Part shown: positions 57,296-64,000 of the stretch, in pieces
Numbering within the stretch: position 1 is the stretch's first letter
Layout of the letters: each line of letters begins with the position of its first letter
Assembly (NCBI RefSeq): GCF_030848395.1
Contig: NZ_JAVDBT010000015.1
Coordinates: 1-64,000, forward strand
Origin: Pseudogemmobacter lacusdianii
Lineage (GTDB): Bacteria; Pseudomonadota; Alphaproteobacteria; Rhodobacterales; Rhodobacteraceae
DNA: 64,000 nt
Reading direction: 5' to 3'
Program-made: the position numbers and the translations under genes
The notes under the pieces: generated by a model
What the model saw: only the letters and a program-made list of their open reading frames with translations
The model's database searches: none
What the model was told of the DNA's origin: nothing

Positions 57296-57862
57296 GTGCG
57301 GCGCGGGTTTGCCTTCGCCGCCTTCCTGGCCCTTGCAGGGGTTTCTGCAGGGGCCGAAAGCCCGTTCCCGGACTATCCGCCAAAGGTTGGCGATATGGTC
57401 GGAAGCTTGGGCGGCGCGCCGGTTGCTTGGGAAACCTATGACTTCTCGGTGGGCGCCTATGACAGCTCGGCTTGGGCGGATCTGGACCCTGACAGCAAAA
57501 GGGTCAAAGCGCGCCTGATGGGCTATCTTGTTGGAAAGCCTGATGAAAGACCCGGCCGCATCTTCGCGATTGGTGAGACCGGCAAGGCCTTGCGCAAAGG
57601 CAAAGCGCGCAAGGTTGAGGTGAAGATCTTGCAAGGCGAAGACCTTGACGGGCCAAGGCTCAGCTCGGAGGGACAAAGGGCCGAGATGCGGATTGACCAT
57701 GTCGGCCCGCAGATCCCCGACAGCTACAATCGCAAGGTCACCGGACGCATCAAGGCCAAGCTTTGCCCGATCGATTGGCCGGGCCAAAAATGCCAAAACA
57801 TCGAGCTGACATTTGACACTTTGATGCAGGTCGAAAGCACCCTGCCCATCGTGGCGGATTGA
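57296..57862 (+). CDS. exported protein of unknown function
   Basis: 188 aa starting at GTG 57296, four bases after the fda stop. Signal peptide about 1-22 (FAFAAFLALAGVSAGAESP), mature part rich in Asp and Lys, with one Cys pair near the C-terminus (CPIDWPGQKC). No family recognised. It appears cotranscribed with fda. Confidence 0.65.
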   Translation: MRRGFAFAAFLALAGVSAGAESPFPDYPPKVGDMVGSLGGAPVAWETYDFSVGAYDSSAWADLDPDSKRVKARLMGYLVGKPDERPGRIFAIGETGKALRKGKARKVEVKILQGEDLDGPRLSSEGQRAEMRIDHVGPQIPDSYNRKVTGRIKAKLCPIDWPGQKCQNIELTFDTLMQVESTLPIVAD

Positions 57863-57977
57863 CGCCAAAGCCCAAGAATTTCAGGGTTCCTGCACATTTA
57901 CGGGATTCCCTTAATGAGATTTCTATGCCAATCTCGCGCCATGCCTCCGATCAAGAGAGGCAATCGAGGCACGATCA

Positions 57978-58280
57978 ATGACCCATAAAACCGCGCGTCA
58001 CACCTTTGGCGGCCTGATCTTTTTCTTCATGGCCTTCGCCTTGGGCACCTATTTCACCTTTGCCGCTGTGCAGGGCGATTATGGCGTGTTTCGCCGGGTC
58101 GAAATCTCGGCAGAGGCGGATAATCTGCGGGCTGAACGGGACCGTTTGCAGGCCGATTTGGCCGAGGTGCAGAACCTGACGCGGCGGTTGTCGGATGAAT
58201 ATCTCGACTTGGATCTGCTGGACCAACAGGCCCGCGAAGTGCTGGGCTATATGCGCACCGATGAGATCGTCATCCGCTAA
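57978..58280 (+). CDS. ftsB: FtsB/DivIC-type septum formation initiator
   Basis: 100-aa bitopic membrane protein: short cytoplasmic start, one helix near residues 11-32, then a coiled coil (about 45-75, AEADNLRAERDRLQADLAEV) and a conserved end (LDLLDQQAREVLGYMRTDEIVI). Part of the FtsQBL divisome complex. In related genomes this gene sits beside eno or the pdh operon. Confidence 0.9.
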   Translation: MTHKTARHTFGGLIFFFMAFALGTYFTFAAVQGDYGVFRRVEISAEADNLRAERDRLQADLAEVQNLTRRLSDEYLDLDLLDQQAREVLGYMRTDEIVIR

Positions 58281-58632
58281 GGGTGAGATGCTAAGACGCT
58301 GATTTCAGCCAGAAATCGACGTATGGATCACGTCTGTTTGACGTATGGTTTAGGTATGGCTTTGCGCATGACGTTGGCGCTTGGGCAATCTTATCGAATT
58401 GTCAGCGCCCCAGCCGCCTGAAGGCTGTGCTTTGTGGCAAGGTCTCAAGAGTTCCGCCCCGCCTCTTGCGGTATATGCTGGCCGTCGATGCCGCAGTCAC
58501 AACCTGCCTTTGTCCCTCTGGCGCAGAACACGAGCCCGTGACAGCTTGGAACGACATGAAGACTCGGACGTTTCCCTTGCAAGTCCGACGCTGAACCATG
58601 CGCGGACGGATGAAATATTATAAGGTTAGAAA
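58281..58632. other. 352-bp intergenic region before the ecotin gene
   Basis: No supported gene. GACGTATGG occurs twice (near 58318 and 58340) with a related GGTATGG after it, a small direct repeat of unknown meaning. An 80-codon frame at 58381-58623 looks random. The promoter of the ecotin gene must lie here but is not clear. Confidence 0.4.
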
Positions 58633-59136
58633 ATGACGCTTAAGGCCCTCGCCAATGTTTTGGCTTTCACGCTTGTAGCGGGCGCTGCCCATGCACAAAC
58701 CGCTGAAAACACTCCTGCCCCCGTGGATACCAGCATCTTCCCTGCGGCGAAAAAGGGTATGGTTCAGCATATTTTGACCGTTCCGGCCGAAGAACATGAA
58801 GAAAACTTCATCACGGAAATCGTGGTGGGTCGCATGATGGAGGTCGATTGCAACAAGGTCGTGATCGGCGCTGATCTGGAGCGTGAGGATTTGGAGGGCT
58901 GGGGTTACAACTATTTCGAGGTGGAAGATATTTCTGAACCTGCCTCAACCATGATGGGATGCCCCGACAACACCCGGACCGAGAAATTCGTGAGCTTCAA
59001 CTTCGGCAATGACGCGTTCCAGCGCTACAACAGCCGCATGCCGCTGGTGATCTATGCGCCCGAAGGTGTGACCGTTGGCTACCGCATCTGGTCTACGGAT
59101 GGCGAGCTGCATCAAAATGCACCCGCCGCGAACTAA
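58633..59136 (+). CDS. eco: ecotin, periplasmic serine protease inhibitor
   Basis: 167 aa. Signal peptide about 1-21 (ending AAHAQ), then an ecotin domain. The primary reactive site has M107 as P1 in PASTMMGCPD, as in E. coli ecotin STMMACP; C73 and C110 form the expected disulphide. The blocks EGWGYNYF and RYNSRMPLVIYAP also match. It inhibits trypsin-fold proteases, usually from hosts or predators. Its place between ftsB and pdhA is unusual. A terminator follows. Confidence 0.93.
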   Translation: MTLKALANVLAFTLVAGAAHAQTAENTPAPVDTSIFPAAKKGMVQHILTVPAEEHEENFITEIVVGRMMEVDCNKVVIGADLEREDLEGWGYNYFEVEDISEPASTMMGCPDNTRTEKFVSFNFGNDAFQRYNSRMPLVIYAPEGVTVGYRIWSTDGELHQNAPAAN

Positions 59137-59154
59137 GCGACTGTTCTAACAAAC

Positions 59155-59181
59155 AAAGGTCGGGCTTTTTGCCCGGCCTTT
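59155..59181 (+). terminator. terminator of the ecotin gene
   Basis: AAAGGTCGGGC pairs with GCCCGGCCTTT (one G-T pair) around TTTTT, followed by TTTGCATTT. Confidence 0.85.
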
Positions 59182-59383
59182 GCATTTAAATTTGGGCTGA
59201 CGCGCCGCAGATGAGTGGCGGTATTCTCCGCAAAGCGACGCATCGCTGGGCAAACACTGTGTTTGGTGACTGCGTCTGAGTGCCGTAACGGGGCGCGGCT
59301 TGCCGGACCGAGCGGTCATTTCCGCGTAACAAGAAATGGATATCGTTCAGGAAACTTACCTCAGAAAAAAGCTGCGCTGCTCC

Positions 59384-59923
59384 ATGCCTTCTATTCTCTC
59401 CGTCTCCCGTTCTCGGCTTCATGATTTCTCCAAGGCAAATGAGGATCATTTGGTCCTTGTTGAAAACTATGGGGTGGAGGGAGACGCTCATGCTGGAGAA
59501 ACGGTCAAACATCGCTCGCGGGTTGCTGTTGATCCGAGCCAACCCAACCTTCGGCAGGTCCATCTCCTGCATCATGAGCTGCTTGCATCCTTGGCGGATA
59601 AGGGCTTCGATTTGAAAGCTGGGGATTTAGGCGAAAATATCCTTACCAGTGGCATCGATCTGCTTGGCCTGCCGACAGATACCGTTCTGGCCATCGGAGC
59701 AGATGTGAAGCTGAGGGTGACCGGCCTTCGGAACCCTTGCGCCCAGATTGAAAGCTTCCGCACGGGATTGCTGCAAGAGGTTGTCACGCGGGGGGCCGAT
59801 GGAAATCTTGTGCGCAAAGCGGGGATTATGTCGGTGGTTGTTGCAGGTGGCATCGTTAAGCCCGGCGATGAAATCAGGGCCATTCTGCCTGACCTTCCTC
59901 ATCTGCCGTTAGAACGGGTGTAG
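59384..59923 (+). CDS. MOSC domain protein
   Basis: 179 aa consisting of one MOSC domain. Features: GVEGDAHAG near residue 32, LRQVHLLHHELL, LKAGDLGENILTSGIDL near 75 and the conserved RNPCAQIE Cys region near 115. MOSC proteins bind sulphur from pyridoxal enzymes or molybdenum cofactor. The start is uncertain because no good ribosome site is seen. No molybdenum genes lie nearby. Like the ecotin gene it separates ftsB from pdhA. Confidence 0.85.
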   Translation: MPSILSVSRSRLHDFSKANEDHLVLVENYGVEGDAHAGETVKHRSRVAVDPSQPNLRQVHLLHHELLASLADKGFDLKAGDLGENILTSGIDLLGLPTDTVLAIGADVKLRVTGLRNPCAQIESFRTGLLQEVVTRGADGNLVRKAGIMSVVVAGGIVKPGDEIRAILPDLPHLPLERV

Positions 59924-60253
59924 GCGCGGCAGGCAGCTGAGCGCCCCTGCGGGCTGCAACTTCGGCATCAGACCGGGTGCTGGTCTTGAAGCGGGGCTAG
60001 AGATTAATTTGCCTTTGCCGCCAAGCCGGGCTTCAGCGCCTTATGGCCCCCGGTCAACGCAGAGCTGAGCGCCGATCGAGCGCGTTGCCCTAAGCGCTTC
60101 CGGCGCGGCATCGCAGCAATTTGGGCGATCGGCAGAAAGGCTCTGCTTCTGCCCCCTGCCCGCGAAAAATCTTGCCAGACTCTAAGTTTCTCCGTATTGT
60201 CAGATATAGTTTAACGTTAAACAATCTGCCAACCTCCGGGGAGGAGTAGCCCT
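59924..60253. other. 330-bp intergenic region before the pdh operon
   Basis: Left part is G+C-rich without coding signal. The right end holds the promoter and palindrome described at 60197-60227 and the ribosome site GGGGAGGAG. Confidence 0.5.
60197..60227 (+). promoter_or_regulatory. candidate pdhA promoter with internal palindrome
   Basis: TTGTCA (60197-60202) is followed after 17 bases by AACAAT (60220-60225). In the spacer lies the perfect 14-bp palindrome GTTTAACGTTAAAC (60209-60222), well placed for a repressor. Which regulator binds is not known. Confidence 0.55.
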
Positions 60254-61240
60254 ATGGCGAAGAAGCCTGATGCGAGACCCAATGTCTCGAAGGACGATCT
60301 TCTGAAGTATTATCGTGAAATGCTGCTGATCCGCCGCTTCGAAGAGAAGGCCGGGCAGCTTTACGGCATGGGGCTGATCGGCGGGTTCTGCCACCTCTAC
60401 ATCGGCCAAGAAGCGGTTGTTGTGGGCTTGGAAGCGGCCGCGAAGGAAGGCGATAAGCGCATCACCTCGTATCGCGACCACGGCCATATGCTGGCTTGCG
60501 GCATGGATGCCAAGGGCGTGATGGCCGAGCTGACGGGCCGCATTGGGGGCTACTCCAAGGGCAAGGGCGGCTCGATGCATATGTTCTCGAAAGAGAAGCA
60601 TTTCTACGGCGGCCACGGCATTGTGGGCGCGCAGGTGCCGCTGGGTGCGGGTCTGGCCTTTGCGGATAAATATCTGGGCAATGACAATGTGACCTTTACC
60701 TATTTCGGCGATGGCGCGGCCAACCAAGGTCAGGTCTATGAGACCTATAACATGGCCGAGCTGTGGTCGCTGCCGGTGGTTTTTGTCATTGAAAACAACC
60801 AATACGCCATGGGCACTTCGATGAAGCGGGCGACCAAATCGGAATCGCTTTACGGCCGCGGCGTGGCTTATGGCATTCCGGGCGAGCAGGTTGACGGCAT
60901 GGATGTGCTGGCGGTGAAAGCGGCTGGCGAGAAGGCCGTGGCGCACTGCCGCGCGGGCAAAGGCCCCTATATTCTTGAGATGATGACCTATCGCTACCGC
61001 GGTCACTCGATGTCGGATCCGGCGAAATATCGCACCCGTGAAGAGGTGGAAAAGATTAAGACCGAGAAGGATTGCATCGAGCATGTCCGCGATCTTCTGA
61101 CCCAAGGCGGCTTGGCCTCGGAGGAAGAGCTGAAAGCGATTGATAAGGATATCAAAGCCTTGGTGAACGAGGCTGCGGAATTCTCGAAAGAAAGCCCGGA
61201 GCCGCCGCTGGACGAGCTCTGGACAGATATTTACGCCTGA
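60254..61240 (+). CDS. pdhA: pyruvate dehydrogenase E1 component, alpha subunit
   Basis: 328 aa thiamine-diphosphate subunit. The cofactor motif is [15 protein letters not shown] to IENN, near residues 155-183; [15 protein letters not shown] near 248 is the conserved phosphorylation-loop region. With PdhB it decarboxylates pyruvate and transfers acetyl to lipoyl-E2. GGGGAGGAG precedes ATG 60254; pdhB follows 13 bp after the stop. Confidence 0.97.
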   Translation: MAKKPDARPNVSKDDLLKYYREMLLIRRFEEKAGQLYGMGLIGGFCHLYIGQEAVVVGLEAAAKEGDKRITSYRDHGHMLACGMDAKGVMAELTGRIGGYSKGKGGSMHMFSKEKHFYGGHGIVGAQVPLGAGLAFADKYLGNDNVTFTYFGDGAANQGQVYETYNMAELWSLPVVFVIENNQYAMGTSMKRATKSESLYGRGVAYGIPGEQVDGMDVLAVKAAGEKAVAHCRAGKGPYILEMMTYRYRGHSMSDPAKYRTREEVEKIKTEKDCIEHVRDLLTQGGLASEEELKAIDKDIKALVNEAAEFSKESPEPPLDELWTDIYA

Positions 61241-61253
61241 GGGGGGAAAGACC

Positions 61254-62645
61254 ATGGCAGTCGACATTCTAATGCCCGCGCTTTCTCCGACGATGGAGGA
61301 AGGCACGCTGGCCAAATGGCTGGTGAAAGAGGGCGATGCGGTCAAATCGGGCCAGATCATCGCCGAGATCGAGACCGATAAGGCGACGATGGAATTTGAG
61401 GCGGTGGATGAGGGCATCCTCGGCAAGATCCTGATCGCGGAAGGCACGGCAGGCGTGAAGGTGAACACGCCGATCGCGGTGCTGGTGGAAGAGGGCGAGT
61501 CTGTTTCGGACGCGCCTGCGGCCAAGGCTGAGGCCAAGATCGAAGCGCCAGCGCCCTCGCCCGAGGCAGCGCCTTCGGTGCCGGCATCGGTCGCCAAGGC
61601 CGATGCCCCTGCCCCTGAGGCAGCGGCGGGCTGGCCGCATAGCGATGTGCCGGAAGGTGTGGCCACCAAGACCATGACCGTGCGCGAAGCCTTGCGTGAG
61701 GCGATGGCCGAAGAGATGCGCGCGGACCCCAATGTCTTCCTGATGGGGGAAGAAGTTGGGGAATATCAAGGCGCTTACAAGATCAGCCAAGGGCTTTTGG
61801 ATGAGTTCGGCGCCAAGCGCGTGGTCGATACCCCGATCACCGAAATTGGTTTTGCGGGCATCGCGACCGGCGCGTCTTGGGCCGGGCTGAAGCCGATTGT
61901 CGAGTTTATGACCTTCAACTTCGCCATGCAGGCGATGGACCATATCATCAACTCGGCGGCGAAGACGCTTTATATGTCGGGCGGTCAGATGGGCTCGCCC
62001 ATGGTGTTCCGGGGCCCGAATGGTGCTGCGGCGCGCGTGGGGGCCCAGCACAGCCAAGACTTCGCGGCTTGGTATGCGGCGATCCCGGGTCTGCGGGTCT
62101 GCATGCCCTATTCGGCAGCGGATGCGAAGGGTCTGTTGAAATCGGCGATCCGCGATCCGAACCCGGTGATTTTCTTGGAAAATGAGATCCTTTACGGGCG
62201 GTCCTTTGAGGTTCCGGCCGAGGGTGATTTCACCATTCCCTTCGGCAAAGCCTCGATCATGCGGGCGGGTTCGGATGTGACGATGGTCTCCTTCGGAATC
62301 GGTGTCGCGCATGCTTTGGCTGCGGCGGAAGAGCTGGCGAAAGAGGGGATTGAGGCCGAGGTGATCAACCTGCGCACCCTGCGCCCGATTGATTACGACA
62401 CGGTTTTGGCCTCGGTGATGAAGACCAATCGTTGCGTGACGGTGGAAGAAGGCTTCCCCGTTGGCTCGATCGGCGATCACCTCGCCTCGACCATCATGCA
62501 GCGCGCCTTCGACCATCTCGACGCGCCGGTGATCACCTGCACCGGCAAGGATGTGCCGATGCCTTACGCAGCCAATCTTGAGAAACTGGCGCTCATCACC
62601 CCGGCGGAAATCGTCGCGGCGGTGAAGTCGGTTTGCTACCGCTAA
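61254..62645 (+). CDS. pdhB: pyruvate dehydrogenase E1 component, beta subunit with N-terminal lipoyl domain
   Basis: 463 aa. Residues 1-80 are a lipoyl domain with the lipoylated Lys at K43 in ETDKATMEF; an Ala/Pro-rich linker (85-125) follows. The E1 beta transketolase domain begins near 140 ([16 protein letters not shown]) and includes [18 protein letters not shown] and [21 protein letters not shown] lipoyl domain on E1 beta is a known alphaproteobacterial feature. Confidence 0.97.
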   Translation: MAVDILMPALSPTMEEGTLAKWLVKEGDAVKSGQIIAEIETDKATMEFEAVDEGILGKILIAEGTAGVKVNTPIAVLVEEGESVSDAPAAKAEAKIEAPAPSPEAAPSVPASVAKADAPAPEAAAGWPHSDVPEGVATKTMTVREALREAMAEEMRADPNVFLMGEEVGEYQGAYKISQGLLDEFGAKRVVDTPITEIGFAGIATGASWAGLKPIVEFMTFNFAMQAMDHIINSAAKTLYMSGGQMGSPMVFRGPNGAAARVGAQHSQDFAAWYAAIPGLRVCMPYSAADAKGLLKSAIRDPNPVIFLENEILYGRSFEVPAEGDFTIPFGKASIMRAGSDVTMVSFGIGVAHALAAAEELAKEGIEAEVINLRTLRPIDYDTVLASVMKTNRCVTVEEGFPVGSIGDHLASTIMQRAFDHLDAPVITCTGKDVPMPYAANLEKLALITPAEIVAAVKSVCYR

Positions 62646-62659
62646 GGGAGGGGAGAGAC

Positions 62660-63970
62660 ATGGCGATTGAAATCTTGATGCCCGCGCTGTCCCCGACGAT
62701 GGAGGAAGGCACGCTGGCGAAATGGCTGGTGAAAGAAGGCGATACGGTCAAATCGGGTCAGGTTATGGCCGAGATCGAGACCGATAAGGCGACGATGGAG
62801 TTTGAGGCGGTGGATGAGGGCGTGATCGGCGCTTTGCTGATCGCCGAAGGCACGGCCGGGGTGAAGGTTAACACCCCGATCGCGACTTTGCTGGAAGAGG
62901 GCGAAGAAGCGGGTGCGGCCCCTGCCCCCAAGGCCGAGGCGAAAGCGGCCCCGGCTGCGGCGGCGCCCGCTCCTGCGGCGCCAGCCCCGGCTGTGGTTGC
63001 GGCCACGGGTGCGGCGGTGGCCTCGGGCAGCCGGGTCTTCGCCTCGCCTTTGGCGCGGCGGATTGCCAAGGAGAAGGGTCTCGATCTTGCCTCGGTGAAG
63101 GGCTCGGGCCCGCATGGCCGCATCGTGCGGGCGGATGTCGAGGGCGCGCAGCCGGGGGCCGTGGCCCCTGCGGCGGCAGCGGCTCCGGCACCTGCGGCAG
63201 CTCCGGCAGCGGCGGCGAAACCGACGGCGGTTGCTGCGGGCATGTCGGCGGAAACCGTGCTGAAGATGTATCAAGACCGCGACTTCGAGGAAGTGGCATT
63301 GGACGGCATGCGCCGCACCATCGCCGCGCGCCTGACCGAGGCCAAGCAGACCATCCCGCATTTCTATCTGCGGCGTGAGGTGCGACTGGATGCGCTGATG
63401 GAATTCCGCGCGCAGCTGAACAAAGGGCTGGAAAGCCGCGGCGTGAAGCTGAGCGTCAATGATTTCATCATCAAAGCCTGTGCGGTGGCGCTGCAAGCCG
63501 TGCCCGATGCCAATGCGGTTTGGGCGGGCGACCGGATCTTGAAGCTGAAGCCCTCGGATGTGGCGGTGGCTGTTGCGGTCGAAGGCGGGCTCTTCACGCC
63601 GGTGTTGAAAGACGCCGATAAGAAGACGCTGTCGGTGCTTTCGGCTGAGATGAAGGATCTGGCGGCGCGGGCGAAGACGAAAAAGCTGGCCCCGCATGAA
63701 TATCAAGGCGGCAGCTTTGCGATTTCCAACCTTGGGATGATGGGGATCGAGAATTTCGATGCCGTGATCAACCCGCCGCATGGCGCGATTTTGGCCGTGG
63801 GTGCGGGGATCAAGAAGCCTGTGGTGCAGGCGGATGGGTCTTTGGGCGTGGCGACCGTGATGTCGATGACGCTCTCGGTCGATCACCGGGTGATCGATGG
63901 CGCTTTGGGGGCCGAGTTCCTGAAAGTGGTTGTCGAGAGCTTGGAGAATCCGATCTCGATGCTGGCTTGA
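62660..63970 (+). CDS. pdhC: dihydrolipoamide acetyltransferase (E2) of pyruvate dehydrogenase
   Basis: 436 aa. One lipoyl domain (1-80, K43), an Ala/Pro-rich linker, a peripheral subunit-binding domain (about 130-165, [18 protein letters not shown]), a second Ala/Pro linker, then the catalytic domain (about 205-436) ending in [14 protein letters not shown] with the active His near 408. Forms the multimeric core of the complex. ATG 62660 follows GGGAGGGGAGAG. E3 is outside the window. Confidence 0.97.
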   Translation: MAIEILMPALSPTMEEGTLAKWLVKEGDTVKSGQVMAEIETDKATMEFEAVDEGVIGALLIAEGTAGVKVNTPIATLLEEGEEAGAAPAPKAEAKAAPAAAAPAPAAPAPAVVAATGAAVASGSRVFASPLARRIAKEKGLDLASVKGSGPHGRIVRADVEGAQPGAVAPAAAAAPAPAAAPAAAAKPTAVAAGMSAETVLKMYQDRDFEEVALDGMRRTIAARLTEAKQTIPHFYLRREVRLDALMEFRAQLNKGLESRGVKLSVNDFIIKACAVALQAVPDANAVWAGDRILKLKPSDVAVAVAVEGGLFTPVLKDADKKTLSVLSAEMKDLAARAKTKKLAPHEYQGGSFAISNLGMMGIENFDAVINPPHGAILAVGAGIKKPVVQADGSLGVATVMSMTLSVDHRVIDGALGAEFLKVVVESLENPISMLA

Positions 63971-63986
63971 GGGCTTGTGACCGGCA

Positions 63987-64000
63987 GCGGGGGCCAGCCC
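63987..64000. repeat. dispersed intergenic repeat, copy D, cut by the window edge
   Basis: GCGGGGGCCAGCCC is identical to the first half of the hairpin of copy A at 29125-29138. It lies 16 bp after the pdhC stop; the rest is beyond the window. Confidence 0.5.

Noticed and set aside
58381-58623. 80-codon gene before ecotin
   Set aside because: No ribosome site, no hydrophobic or domain pattern, low-quality composition.
61269-62516. 415-codon minus-strand open frame
   Set aside because: Antisense to pdhB; the His/Arg-rich composition is a reading artefact.

Overview
The window is high-G+C, densely coded DNA from an alphaproteobacterium, most probably a member of the Rhodobacteraceae/Paracoccaceae (Rhodobacter, Paracoccus, Gemmobacter and relatives). 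The basis is gene content and order: a class II NrdJ, a class I fructose-bisphosphate aldolase, FtsB near a pdhA-pdhB-pdhC operon in which E1 beta carries its own lipoyl domain, a Mur/Fur-type regulator, and a GTA/prophage-like lysis cassette. I cannot name the genus. The G+C judgement is by eye.

Left edge to 12.1 kb: a tyrosine integrase with no visible start codon lies at the 3' end of tRNA-Val(UAC), so the window probably begins inside the edge of an integrated element. A seven-gene minus-strand operon follows. It encodes a Tat-exported solute-binding protein, two permeases, two ATPases, a CocE-type serine hydrolase and an M20 dipeptidase, i.e. import and cytoplasmic cleavage of peptides or acyl-amino compounds. 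A three-gene lysis cassette (GH19 endolysin and two holin-like membrane proteins) lies at the 3' side of tRNA-Val(CAC).

12.1 to 22.9 kb: an HU-like protein, Lon protease with a heat-shock-like promoter, Tgt, a TetR/membrane-fusion/RND efflux operon with a clear operator, and a divergent HpaR-like/HpaF-like pair. 22.9 to 29.1 kb: a six-gene operon for a branched-chain-amino-acid/urea-type ABC importer, headed by a multi-pass membrane protein of unknown function.

29.2 to 35.0 kb is the most distinctive accessory segment. A TetR regulator with a near-perfect operator faces an N-methylproline-demethylase-like flavoenzyme. After a large inverted repeat come a nitrilase-family amidohydrolase and a flavoprotein closely resembling trimethylamine dehydrogenase, whose substrate-bowl residues match histamine dehydrogenase instead. 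I read this as an amine-degradation module. Fur/Mur and a MacAB-type exporter follow.

38.8 to 53.9 kb: nrdJ, with a NrdR box and a DnaA-box cluster upstream; a TerB-like protein; two EamA exporters; enolase; a DUF695/RraB-like protein; ZinT with a Zur-box-like palindrome; RluE; AnmK; TyrS. 53.9 kb to the end: two cyclophilins, pgk, fda, ftsB, an inserted ecotin gene and MOSC gene, and the pyruvate dehydrogenase operon pdhABC. At least three copies, plus one clipped copy, of a short hairpin-containing intergenic repeat are scattered through the window.
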